A stretch of 64,000 nucleotides of DNA from a virus, in IMG/VR virus record IMGVR_UViG_3300003323_000950, positions 1 to 64,000 of that record. One strand, 5' to 3'. The notes beneath the pieces are model-generated. The model saw nothing but the letters and a program-made list of their open reading frames with translations, ran no database searches and was not told where the DNA came from. Below, piece after piece: positions 22,639 through 31,800 of the stretch. Each line of letters begins with the position of its first letter. Position 1 is the stretch's first letter. The translations under genes were made by a program, and so were the position numbers.

Positions 22639-23362
22639 AATTGTTTTTGTTTTCTTCGTAGATACCTGTATAACCGTTTCCAGCGCTGTGGATAAGTGCG
22701 GCGATCGCGCGAGCTTCGCCCAGATCGCTGCATTTTTTTAACTGAAGGCGGCGGGCCGTTGGGGTTCGTTTTGTTTTTAGTTTCTCACCAATATGCTTCT
22801 CCCAAATAGCCCATGCCTCTTTAAATTCCAAACTTTTAAAAGGCAAATCCGGTTCCGCAGGACTATTATCACTGATAGTATGATTGATAGTATTATCTAT
22901 GATACTATAATTGTCCGAATTTTCATCCGTAGGTCCATCGGCGTTTGATCCGGTGGTTGGCCGATTTTCGTCCATAGGTTCTGATTTCAAGGCCCGATGG
23001 GTCGGTTTTCCATCCGTAGGTTTTGCGGTTGAAAAAGCCAGCAGATGAAACTTCCGCCCGAATGTGTAGAATGGTTTATTGAGTTCCTTATTTGAAGGAT
23101 GAGCTTCGAGTAATTCCTGTTCACACATTGACTTTATGCGGCGATAAACACCATCTTTACTTTTTATGCCAAGCATCGGCATCTCCTCGATTATTTTTTT
23201 GTAATCAAACCAGTAATAGCTTTTGTTATTGTGATACAGGGTAGCCATTTTACCGGTATGTACAAAAGACTCGAAGAAATCCAATATGGCGGCATCGATA
23301 AGATCCAAGTCAAAGCCATTGTTAATGATGGCATACTGATTAATACGAATGTTGTATTTCAT
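22559..23362 (-). CDS. Replication initiator (DnaD/O-like winged-helix protein)
   Basis: A 267-residue protein starting at MKYNIRINQYAIINNGF; the longer frame would overlap the promoter box. Residues ~10-110 have the winged-helix pattern of phage replication initiators (DLIDAAILDFFESF, KIIEEMPMLGIKSKDGVYRRI). A low-complexity linker (residues ~115-165) coincides with repeated DNA. The C-terminal ~90 residues are helical (FKEAWAIWEKHIGEKLK). It lies just ahead of the DnaC-like loader, as in lambda O-P. The helicase-loader neighbour and internal repeats support an initiator role. Confidence 0.8.
   Translation of the reverse strand: MKYNIRINQYAIINNGFDLDLIDAAILDFFESFVHTGKMATLYHNNKSYYWFDYKKIIEEMPMLGIKSKDGVYRRIKSMCEQELLEAHPSNKELNKPFYTFGRKFHLLAFSTAKPTDGKPTHRALKSEPMDENRPTTGSNADGPTDENSDNYSIIDNTINHTISDNSPAEPDLPFKSLEFKEAWAIWEKHIGEKLKTKRTPTARRLQLKKCSDLGEARAIAALIHSAGNGYTGIYEENKNNYASTKSTNGAISAVIRPGSIDYEKPI
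22858..23025. other. Candidate replication origin inside the initiator gene
   Basis: Three iteron-like copies of (T)TTTC(C/G)xxCC(G/A)TAGGT lie at 22919-22934, 22965-22979 and 23006-23021. Next to them is an A/T-rich tract (22861-22915) with TGATAGTAT at 22873 and 22885 and TGATACTAT at 22900. Iterons beside an A/T-rich region inside the initiator gene is the lambda ori layout. Confidence 0.6.
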
Positions 23363-23377
23363 GGTTAAGTAGGGTTT

Positions 23378-23398
23378 AAAATGTAACTGCAAGTTATG
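23378..23398 (-). promoter_or_regulatory. Promoter/operator box upstream of the initiator
   Basis: The plus strand has AAAATGTAACTGCAAGTTATG: a TGTAAC-N5-GTTATG box over a TACATTTT -7 element. No clear TTTG is present at -33. It sits 16 bp before the initiator ATG. Confidence 0.5.
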
Positions 23399-23425
23399 CG
23401 CGAGAATGCGCATAGTAATCCACAA

Positions 23426-24139
23426 TCAATCCACAAAGAATCCACAATCCTCTGCCGGCTTGTCTTTCCGCAGGATATAATCCATCACGCCATTAAACTC
23501 GCAGAAGGTAATCAGCCCGCGCAAGTTGGAATTAAGCTCGTGATGCATTTCTCTGTTCGGGAAGAAACTAAAGTCCGACGGGGTGATCTCTCGGTAATCC
23601 CGCGACTCAGTTGGCTCCTTGTATGAAAAAACGTGGTAGGTAATGCGCTGCGCTTCGCTGCCAATAAGGTAGCACCGCCACTGCATGGATGATTCGAAGA
23701 AACCGTAATTCATCGGCCTGGAGGATGTCTTATGCTCATGTAGGCAGTCGCCCTCTATTCCATCAAATCGCATACGGAATTCAATCTCATACCGATCATC
23801 AAGAACATATAGGAACGTGTGCCAAGTCTCCCAGGTCATATTCGGATGCGCATGGTGATAGGCATCCGCATACTTCGCTTCCTGCTCTTTCAGGACGACT
23901 ATATCGGGCATGTCATCAGCCTTTACGAGGTATAGGCCGGTCTTTGGATCGAAGAATCGTTTCTTTCCATACTGCATAACAGCATGGAAGGCCGTCCCAA
24001 ATTCGGCCTTAGCAGAATACTTCGATTCGCCGGTGATTGTTTCTATGACATTCTCCCGGGTGATAGTACCGTTATACTCCTCTTCGTTGTATAAGCGGTA
24101 CTTCTCTACCTTACTGGGGGAAAGCTTCAGCTTTATCAC
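23426..24139 (-). CDS. PD-(D/E)XK nuclease (Cas4/RecB-like)
   Basis: A 237-residue nuclease. The FGTAFHAVM motif (residues 48-56, H52) is typical of Cas4/RecB-like exonucleases. The catalytic core is FDGIEGDCLHEHKTSS: D126, E135 and K137. The GTG start overlaps the upstream stop as GTGA. It is likely the exonuclease partner of the Sak4-like ATPase in phage recombination. Confidence 0.82.
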   Translation of the reverse strand: MIKLKLSPSKVEKYRLYNEEEYNGTITRENVIETITGESKYSAKAEFGTAFHAVMQYGKKRFFDPKTGLYLVKADDMPDIVVLKEQEAKYADAYHHAHPNMTWETWHTFLYVLDDRYEIEFRMRFDGIEGDCLHEHKTSSRPMNYGFFESSMQWRCYLIGSEAQRITYHVFSYKEPTESRDYREITPSDFSFFPNREMHHELNSNLRGLITFCEFNGVMDYILRKDKPAEDCGFFVD

Positions 24140-25587
24140 TGGGCTGCAGATGATCCAACCGTATTGGGCTCGGGTTGGTTATCAAATTCTTGCTGTATTG
24201 ACTGTTCCGTAGGCGCCTTGAATGGCATGTCGCTAAAGACATAATTCCGCATGTTCTGGTTGACGTTGAACAGGTGCGTGGCGTGGTCGGCATCCGTGAT
24301 GGTCATCGGACCATTGAACTTTTCAGAATTTGCCATTACTGTCTTACCAACCCGGTTTAAAAACCACTCTTCGTGTTTCAGAAGGTCGCCATCAATTTCA
24401 ACTGATGTGGTGGGCTTGGCTGGTGGTGCTTCAACTTTAGCCGGCTCAGGATCTGGTTTTGCCGGTATTTCTGCGGGCGCCTCCTGCTTCGGAATAGCGG
24501 GCGTTTTTTTGCCCTTGGCTGCATTATCTGCCTTAAGCGCATACTTCTTTGTAGCTCCATCGAATCGTACGCCTACAGCCTCCATAAGCGCCTTAAATGC
24601 ATCGCGCAATTCCGACTGCACATGCTTCGGTAGAGCCGTAATGCGATCACCAAGACGGTCGAAATCTTCTGGCGTCTTCATATGCTCGGAATCCATGTTC
24701 TCAGCAGCCCACAGCTCGGCATACTTCTTACCCCAGAACTGCAGCACTTGAGCTTTGTAGATCGGCGATAGCTTCTGAATGTCATTATCCATGACCTTTA
24801 ATTCTTCAACGTTCTGAATACCGATAATCAGGTCCTTGTATTCTTCGACCTTCTTCATGGCTTCAACCTGCTTGTCGCCTTGCCGGCGCATGTGCGCTTT
24901 CGTCTCACTGATTATCTTACCGAGGAAATTAGGCCATTCGGGTGCGGTAAAGTGCGGAAGATTAAACTTTGCAAAGCCTGCACAGTTTTTACCGGTGTGA
25001 ACGCTGGTAGGGTTGAAATCCAACGTTGCCTTTTCTCCAACCATCGACACGTACCCTACCAGATCAGCTTTTGATAGCAGGATATCGAATGAACCACCGG
25101 TCATCTGCGGGAAGAATTTAGAGGTATCCCCATCGTTTTCCTTTTTGGAATGGCAGACAAAAACGATATCTATTTTCAGTTCCCTTAGTTTGTTGAAAAA
25201 CTTTAAGCAGATATCTTTCATTACTCCAAAACCTTTCAATCCAAGTGCTCCGGTCTCTGTTGCGATGCCCTTACCGCCGATTTTCAGAATGTGGGCTGCT
25301 ATGTAATCGTCAAGCATTGTGCCTGCGGTATCGGCAATAATGGTCTTGATACCCTCCTCCTGAATGGTCTTGCTCTCAATGAGGTCCAGCGCATCAGGCC
25401 AGTTGTCGAACTTTACCGAAAGCTTCCGGCCGACAGCCCGCTGCAGACCTTTGTCAAAGTCCAAGCATATTGGATCATCGGCCGTGAAAGCTAGGGAAGA
25501 TTTACCCGTACCCGGGTCTCCGAAGATTATCACTACAATGCTTCCTACATCGAGCGCTTCATCCTCATAAATTAGTTTGTAAGCCAT
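24136..25587 (-). CDS. Sak4-like RecA-fold ATPase (phage recombination)
   Basis: A 483-residue protein. Walker A is GDPGTGKSS (23-31) and Walker B is near TIIADTAG (~85). VFVCHSKKEN and LLSKADLVGYV fit the phage nucleotide-binding Sak4 family. The C-terminal ~250 residues are a helical, Pro-rich region and an unrecognised tail. Sak4 proteins promote single-strand annealing. It begins after the leader AAAACCAAACTTTTTATT and is coupled to the nuclease downstream. Confidence 0.82.
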   Translation of the reverse strand: MAYKLIYEDEALDVGSIVVIIFGDPGTGKSSLAFTADDPICLDFDKGLQRAVGRKLSVKFDNWPDALDLIESKTIQEEGIKTIIADTAGTMLDDYIAAHILKIGGKGIATETGALGLKGFGVMKDICLKFFNKLRELKIDIVFVCHSKKENDGDTSKFFPQMTGGSFDILLSKADLVGYVSMVGEKATLDFNPTSVHTGKNCAGFAKFNLPHFTAPEWPNFLGKIISETKAHMRRQGDKQVEAMKKVEEYKDLIIGIQNVEELKVMDNDIQKLSPIYKAQVLQFWGKKYAELWAAENMDSEHMKTPEDFDRLGDRITALPKHVQSELRDAFKALMEAVGVRFDGATKKYALKADNAAKGKKTPAIPKQEAPAEIPAKPDPEPAKVEAPPAKPTTSVEIDGDLLKHEEWFLNRVGKTVMANSEKFNGPMTITDADHATHLFNVNQNMRNYVFSDMPFKAPTEQSIQQEFDNQPEPNTVGSSAAQ

Positions 25588-25611
25588 AATAAAAAGTTTG
25601 GTTTTGTGTTT

Positions 25612-25947
25612 TTAGTCCTGGCCGTCGCTCAGGAGTTTTTCTTCGTACTTCCGTAGATCTTCGATGGCGATCTCTGCCTTCGCACGCAGTTTCACCCATT
25701 TATCGTTCTTGCTGAACTCCTTCTGCTTGTCGGCGGGCGTGTAAATAGCGCCGTTGCGATACTTGATTCCGTCCTCTACAAGCTCGGGAAGTATATCCTT
25801 CATGGCCTTTTTCTGGCCCCGGCCTACCAAGCCAAGCCGATCGTTTTCTGCATTCATGAGGCGTTCAGCCGCCTGGTACACCCCTTTTGGAAAATCCAAT
25901 TGCCGCTTAATTGTCGCGCCGTCCCGGTCAATAGTGTCTTGTTTCAT
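25612..25947 (-). CDS. Hypothetical charged protein, 111 aa
   Basis: The start is at MKQDTIDRDGATIKRQ because the longer frame overlaps the promoter. The middle (RLGLVGRGQKKAMKDILPELVED) and the end (RAKAEIAIEDLRKYEEKLL) are helical. It lies just upstream of the Sak4-like gene and may work with it in recombination. No family was recognised. Confidence 0.6.
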   Translation of the reverse strand: MKQDTIDRDGATIKRQLDFPKGVYQAAERLMNAENDRLGLVGRGQKKAMKDILPELVEDGIKYRNGAIYTPADKQKEFSKNDKWVKLRAKAEIAIEDLRKYEEKLLSDGQD

Positions 25948-25968
25948 AATTAATCGTAAAATATTATA

Positions 25969-26000
25969 CAAATATAACACGACGTTACACCCTAACCAAA
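25969..26000 (-). promoter_or_regulatory. Promoter with operator-like palindrome
   Basis: The minus strand has TTTG-N20-TATATTTG. The plus strand has TATAAC-N5-GTTACA. It drives the gene at 25947 and probably the recombination and replication genes below. Confidence 0.75.
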
Positions 26001-26429
26001 ACAGATTTTTTCTTCGGTTTCACGTGGAACATTTAATAGGCCGAGATTCCCCTTTACCGGAAAGGATACTACCGGCCGGATGTTGTCCAGGCAAATGGAC
26101 TTAAGACCGGGCTGCCACCTTACAAAGGCTTCCTTCTGATCTTCGACTTTATTCATGTCCCGATAATCGTAAGCGTTAACGACAGCAATAGCGATCCCGC
26201 AGGCACCGTAGATATCAAAATGCAACTTTTTACGTATGGCGTTGAAATCGTTCCATTGCTCCTGCGTCATTATCGCCCGCACTTCGTCCGGCGTTTTCGG
26301 CTTCTTAGAAGAAGCTATCAGAATGTCGCCGCGGTATGCCATATTCCTGTTCCACATCCTTGTCTCAATTGTCTTCACCTTCATCGCTATCAGGCTGGCG
26401 AAAGGCTGCTGCACCATTAAAAGCTTCAT
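25992..26429 (-). CDS. ASCH-domain (PUA-like) protein, 145 aa
   Basis: The start MKLLMVQQPFASLIAMKVKT and the following ETRMW and YRGDILIASSKK match the ASCH pattern: QPxAxxIxxGxKxxExR and GxxxIxxS. ASCH domains bind RNA or modified nucleosides; some are N4-acetylcytidine amidohydrolases. The role in this phage is unknown, but it sits beside a nucleotide-metabolism HD gene. Confidence 0.75.
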   Translation of the reverse strand: MKLLMVQQPFASLIAMKVKTIETRMWNRNMAYRGDILIASSKKPKTPDEVRAIMTQEQWNDFNAIRKKLHFDIYGACGIAIAVVNAYDYRDMNKVEDQKEAFVRWQPGLKSICLDNIRPVVSFPVKGNLGLLNVPRETEEKICFG

Positions 26430-26431
26430 CC

Positions 26432-27001
26432 TTACGCCATGTATTGTTCAAATACGGAAATGAATTGCTCTTTGGCTTCCATAGGGTCCATGCCCCAGGG
26501 CGCTTTTTTGAGCGGGTGGCTGGCGGGAAGCGTTTTCCGGCCATCTCCGGTAACAAATGAACGCTCCAGCTTGTAAACATCCTTGTCCGCTTCTTTGATA
26601 TGATCGTGAAGTGCGGTTAACTGGCTAAATCGCAAGCCAAAAGCTTGCATAATAGCCCAATCCGCCTTATCACATATACCGGAATAAACAGTGTTGACCT
26701 TGTTTTCCTGGCCGCTGTTGAACATCAGGAACCGTTTTAATGGTGAAGTGAGGTCCTGGTAATAGGCTTCGTGGGCATCATGTAGCAGGAAATACGCCGC
26801 ATACATCTTGCTTGGGGACAGCATGGACACGTAGATGCTGTGCTCTGCAACTGAGTAGAACTTATTGACGTGGCCGGCGTATCGGCACTGGTGCGCCAGC
26901 GAATGCGCGATGTCTTCAATGTTTATTTTTTCAACCGGCGGACCTTCCTGCAGGTTGATCATATGACCTGTGTAGGTCCTGATCAAGAAATCTGAATCCA
27001 T
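26432..27001 (-). CDS. HD-domain phosphohydrolase (YfbR-like nucleotidase)
   Basis: A 189-residue metal phosphohydrolase. VAEHSIYV (H54) and LLHDAHEAYYQDLTSPLK (H74, D75, then D83) give the HD signature of the YfbR-like 5'-deoxynucleotidases. The N-terminus carries a CRYAGHVNKFYS metal-approaching segment. Such enzymes shape nucleotide pools for phage replication. The start follows AAATCACAACTTTT. It is the first gene after a strong promoter. Confidence 0.82.
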   Translation of the reverse strand: MDSDFLIRTYTGHMINLQEGPPVEKINIEDIAHSLAHQCRYAGHVNKFYSVAEHSIYVSMLSPSKMYAAYFLLHDAHEAYYQDLTSPLKRFLMFNSGQENKVNTVYSGICDKADWAIMQAFGLRFSQLTALHDHIKEADKDVYKLERSFVTGDGRKTLPASHPLKKAPWGMDPMEAKEQFISVFEQYMA

Positions 27002-27033
27002 AAAAGTTGTGATTTAAGTCTGATTTGTGATAA

Positions 27034-27064
27034 CAAATGTAACTTGAAATTACATAAACACAAA
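27034..27064 (-). promoter_or_regulatory. Strong promoter for the DNA-metabolism operon
   Basis: TTTG-N19-TACATTTG on the minus strand, with TGTAAC-N5-ATTACA on the plus strand. It lies 30 bp upstream of the HD-protein ATG and just downstream of a terminator, so it begins a new transcript. Confidence 0.8.
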
Positions 27065-27094
27065 TATTTTTCGTAGAATTGCTAACACAAAACA

Positions 27095-27122
27095 AAAAGG
27101 GCCAGCGTTAGCCGACCCTTTT
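27095..27122. terminator. Bidirectional terminator between the fibre genes and the DNA-metabolism genes
   Basis: AAAAGGGCCAGC-GTTA-GCCGACCCTTTT pairs as a near-perfect stem with A-runs before and T-runs after on both strands. It can end minus-strand transcripts from the fibre region. Confidence 0.8.
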
Positions 27123-27193
27123 ACCCCAAACTTCTTAGTAATACTTAGATGTGCGAAGAAAAGTCTTACCGGTACAAATATAACATTACAACT

Positions 27194-27634
27194 ATGAAAA
27201 CATCAATCATCCTCACTCTTCTCATTATCACTCTCGGCAGCTGTATGTATTCTGGTATGGATGATGATTATACCAGTATAGATCCAAAACTGCGGCCATA
27301 TTTGAAACTATTTATTAAAGAAGCTTCAAGTCGAGGAATCTATGTTGATACCGTCAATTTGAAATTGGTTTTTGGGAAAAGTGGAAAAGAGGGAGTGACA
27401 TACTACGATACCAAAACAATAATTATTGATAGCACATCTTATTCATGGAAACATCTTCCGGAATGCCTACTCATGCATGAGTTCGGACACCTTTTTTTAT
27501 ATAGAAAACATGATGACCGACTATTGCAAAATGGCCTACCGAAATCGTTAATGACATCGAAGGCTATTCCGATTTTATATATTGAAAATAATATGGGTTA
27601 TTATTTTGATGAATTATTTACACTTCATAAGTAA
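27194..27634 (+). CDS. Zincin-type metalloprotease lipoprotein (moron)
   Basis: A 146-residue protein on the plus strand, with the ATG at 27194-27196. A lipoprotein signal (MKTSIILTLLIITLGSC, lipobox) anchors it to the envelope. The catalytic motif is HEFGH at residues 95-99, the signature of zincin metallopeptidases. The gene is visibly A/T-rich compared with its neighbours and points against them, which is typical of a transferred accessory gene. It may alter the host envelope or act on surface proteins during lysogeny or infection. Substrate is unknown. Confidence 0.78.
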   Translation: MKTSIILTLLIITLGSCMYSGMDDDYTSIDPKLRPYLKLFIKEASSRGIYVDTVNLKLVFGKSGKEGVTYYDTKTIIIDSTSYSWKHLPECLLMHEFGHLFLYRKHDDRLLQNGLPKSLMTSKAIPILYIENNMGYYFDELFTLHK

Positions 27635-28763
27635 TGTACACGGTTCCTCTATCTATAGAAGTCGAACTAAATATTGATGCATCGAATTGATTGCCGCCAT
27701 GTATAATTTTTAAACCGATGGTGCTGGGTGTTAATTCATATAGTCCCGCAGTTGTAGCGCTGGAATTTTCCCTGCCTCCAATCAAACTATATCTTCTATC
27801 CTGAGCATCGTTAAATACCATTACATCTACAGCGATAACCTTGTTCCAGGAAGCACCAAGTCCATGAGTTATAACTTTGTCGGCACCTTGCATATTCCAA
27901 ACGCCGATCGGAATTTTCTTAACTACTTTCCTAACGTTGTCATCAGATGATGTAGATACAATAACGTTAAGACTTGGCAATTTGAGTAAATCTGCGGCAG
28001 CAACTGTAGACGATATAAGCTTACCAGTACCATTTGATATAACAGCCCTATCAGGAATCAAATTACTTGTTAAAACAGTTGTTATTGCTCCTGTTATAAT
28101 ATCCTGTTTGGTGCCTAAAGCAGTATTTAAACTATTTATTTGTCCCTGAACATTACCGGTAAGCCCTGAAAGGTTTGATGTCAGCGATGGAGATGTTGTT
28201 AGATTTCCGTCAGTATCCGTTACAGCAATTTCATTTGCTGCAAAATTTATCAGCCCAAATTCCTTTCTGCCAGCCCTTGTATATGTAACTCCGGTGTCAT
28301 CCAGCGCTGTCGCAGCAGCTGGCATATAGAGGTACCCCAGTATAATTTGTTTGTTTGGATCGGTGAGCGCCGGAGCTACCGGGCTCGCGGCTGGTGTACC
28401 TTGGATGATCGAGTACAGCGCCTGCTGACCGCCGACAACAAGGACGTATTGATGTTCAGCAATGACTATATCAATGCGCGGATTGATTCCGTTACCTGGT
28501 GCTATGGAACCTATCGTCAGGGAGTCATCCTGCTTTATTACGATCCCCTGTTTTGTTATAAAGCATCCCATCTTCGCAGATGCTTCACCATCCTTATCAA
28601 CATCGGTAAACCCTGTTGTTTGGTGGTTTAATTGAAGGTTCAGGTCAGAAGCCGGAACAAAATCAAATCCGTGATAAAGCCCCCATGGTATTATTCCAGT
28701 AAAGCAGCGATTGAAAAGTGCAGTTGCATCATCGTCTTTGTAGTTCCATCTTCTGTCTTGCAT
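27618..28763 (-). CDS. Fibre or baseplate-associated protein, 381 aa
   Basis: The ATG is at 28761-28763. The N-terminal 200 residues contain a phage-type beta domain (YLYMPAAATALDDTGVTY, LINFAANEIAVTDTDGNLT). After a short coiled part (INSLNTALGTKQDI) the C-terminal domain (GADKVITHGLGASWNKVIAVDVMVFND) resembles phage fibre tips. It lies directly after the large fibre gene. It overlaps the plus-strand zincin gene by 17 bp at the 3' ends. Confidence 0.65.
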   Translation of the reverse strand: MQDRRWNYKDDDATALFNRCFTGIIPWGLYHGFDFVPASDLNLQLNHQTTGFTDVDKDGEASAKMGCFITKQGIVIKQDDSLTIGSIAPGNGINPRIDIVIAEHQYVLVVGGQQALYSIIQGTPAASPVAPALTDPNKQIILGYLYMPAAATALDDTGVTYTRAGRKEFGLINFAANEIAVTDTDGNLTTSPSLTSNLSGLTGNVQGQINSLNTALGTKQDIITGAITTVLTSNLIPDRAVISNGTGKLISSTVAAADLLKLPSLNVIVSTSSDDNVRKVVKKIPIGVWNMQGADKVITHGLGASWNKVIAVDVMVFNDAQDRRYSLIGGRENSSATTAGLYELTPSTIGLKIIHGGNQFDASIFSSTSIDRGTVYITYEV

Positions 28764-28806
28764 GACTTTTTATTTATAATGTAAAAATAAATGTTGCCGA
28801 GTTTAA

Positions 28807-31800
28807 TTAATGTCCGCCTTTATAAATTCTGCCTATTTCCTTGATAAGGTCACCTGTTGCAGTGCCCTGGCCTGTAACTTTCAGTATCTGAGAACTTGCC
28901 GTTGATATACTGCTTGTATTATAGCTTATTGTTGAAACAAGAACGGAAGAAGAAGTCTGCAAAACCACGATACATTTTTGGGAGTTAGTGCCAAGGCAGC
29001 AAATAAGAACGCTTAATCTCCAGGTGTTTATTGTATTTATGGATAGGGCCCCTGAATCGAATATGGTAGTGCCTCCCCATTTTACTCGCAATGTTTTGGC
29101 GTTAACGGTAGCTGCGAAAGTTCCCGCTGATATAAGCTCCAACGAATCTGCCAATATTCCTATCGTTCCAGATCCTATCGTATACGAATATAAATCTGTT
29201 TCAGTTGATCCGGAGTTGTTAACCGTACTCAGATCTGTATTAAGATGGGTATATGAATTTGTTATACCAAAACCTTCCATCGTGGTTGGCTTGTTCAACA
29301 ATGTCTGATATGCCAAAGAACCTGTTATTACGACAGTTGTGGTAGATGTATACCTAACAACCACTGTTTCGCCAGGCTGTATTGATGTTAAACCAGTTAT
29401 TGATGCTCCGTTGTTAGCAAACGTCCATGATGCAGCACCAATATTTACTACAGTTATATAACTATCAATTACCAACGTAGGTATCTGAAGAACTGGAGAC
29501 CCTGACGGTGCATTCAAATACAATACGCACTCACTGTCATTTTGAATTAGCGTATCCCCTGTAGTAACTGTTCGGTTAGCTCTCAATTTTAACCTTAGCA
29601 CGTCTGGCCTTATTGCCAGGGCGGCCGATGAACTACCCGTCTGGGTACCAGCCAGTGCTTCTGTCGATGTCGCTATTTCCACCATACCTTTATCAGCCTG
29701 CGAAGCGGATACAGCGACAGCGGCCAGTCCGTTAAATACCGCCTGGGATGTCGGATATGTGGTATTGTTAGGTGAAGTGAAATCTGTTACCCTGTTCGAT
29801 ATCGACTCGTAATTGTTTGATCCGCCAACCTGTATAATTGCAATCGATGATGTCTTGAAATATATCAGCGCTGTACTCGGTCCTGCTATAAGGCTTGTTG
29901 ATCCAACAATTGTTACACCGCTGCCGGTAAAGTTTATGCCTCCAGTACCCAAATTCAAAATTGAAACAAAACCATTCGCAGGAATTGTGTTTACTGTACA
30001 AGCAACCGTCGATGCCGAATCTACAACAATCGTATACTGATCATCGGCGCTGGTTATGCTAAACGATGTTGCTGATACATCCCTGCGTACGGCAACCTTC
30101 GTTTTTAACTTCAGCGGCGTTATTATTCTTAAATCATCAGTACCTGCATTCGCCTCTGCTTGCGTCGCGAGCTCGGCAATACCTGCAACCGTTTCAGTAG
30201 CCTGGGAAGAACTGGAACCGGTAACATTTCCGCCGATTATGACTACTATGGTCGACGTTTTGAAATACAACAGCGCCGATCCGACACCGCCCGCCAAACT
30301 GGTAACGCCTTGTATGGTAACACCCGATCCCGTGAAGTTGATACCTCCGGCGCCTACATTGACAATTGTTACGAACCCGTTCGCGGGGATTGTATTCACT
30401 GTACAGGTTACTGTGGACGCTGACTCGACGATAACGTTCACCTGATCATCAGCGCTGGTTACTGAGAAATTGGCCGTGACATCCCTTCTGGCGGATATCT
30501 TCGACTTAACCTTCAAAGGTGTAACAATCCTTAAATCGTCGGTACCGGTATTGGTTTCTGCCTGGGTAGCCAGTTCGGCGCCGCCTACAGCCGTTTCAGT
30601 TGCCTGCGGGATATTTGCCGGCAGAAGCTTCGAAGAAGAATCAAGCGCCGGGTATCCGCTTGCCTGCCCCTTGTTAGCCGCGTTCTCTGGAACAAATCCG
30701 ATGTTGTTCTGAATTATCGACCAGTTTGCCTGAGTATTGCCAGGTGTATCAATAAGCGCGCGGACTATGTCGCCCACTTCAACCACTTGCCCGGTGGGTA
30801 AGGTGCCAGCAACGGAAATAGTCCAGATGTCACCTTTTAAAATGGCACCAGCTGTTCCGGATCCGCCAGTGCTGGGGTAAGCTCCACCCGCAGCGCTGAA
30901 ATTCCCGCGATCATCCCATATGCCCACCACAAGCGCATCAGCATACGTTTTTACCGCCTGCACGGTCGGGTAAAGCGTATCATTTACCGTCGAGAAGTTT
31001 GTTGCCTTATTGGCGATAAGCTCACGGGCAGACAGCGCCGAGTTAAGATCCGTTTGGGAAGCAAGTGTTCCCGTGATACTTCCCCATGTGGCGGATCCTG
31101 GCGCGCTGGTTCCGCTGGCCTGAATGACGCATATAGCCCCTGTTTTGAAGTACAAGAATGCTGATCCAATGCCGCCGTTCATAGACGATACACCCTGAAG
31201 GGTCATTCCAGATCCAGCTACAAAAGAAATTCCACCCGCGCCGAGGTTTATAATAGATGTAAATCCGTTGGCTGGAATTGTATTTACCGTACAGGTGACG
31301 CCCGTGGCAGATTCTAAAACAATGGTCACCTGATCATCCGCGGATGTAACCGAGAAATTTGCTGTCACATCCCTGCGCTTGGCAATCTTGGTTTTAAGCT
31401 TTAGCGGCGTTACCACAGTGAGGTCGTCGGTGCCGGCATCCGTTTCTGCCTGCGTGGCGAGCTCAACCTTGCCTTTTACAGTCTCGGATGCATCAGGCGT
31501 CGTAGATCCAGAAGACGCCGCATTGATGGCCCAGTTGCCCGCCGTCTGCCCGGGCGTATCAGCAAGCGCCCGCACGGTGTCGCCGGGAGATACCGCCGTA
31601 CCGCCTAAAGTTCCGGCTACCGTTATTGTCCAGATGTCACCCTTCAAGACTGCGCCAGCGGATCCCGAGCCACCCGTAGCCGGGAACAAGTTTGTCGATG
31701 CGTTGTAGTTACCGCGATCATCGTAAAGACCGGTTACGGCGTTTTGTATGGCCGTATTCCGATTCGTTACCTCGGTGGCTATGGCATTATTTATAGCGGT

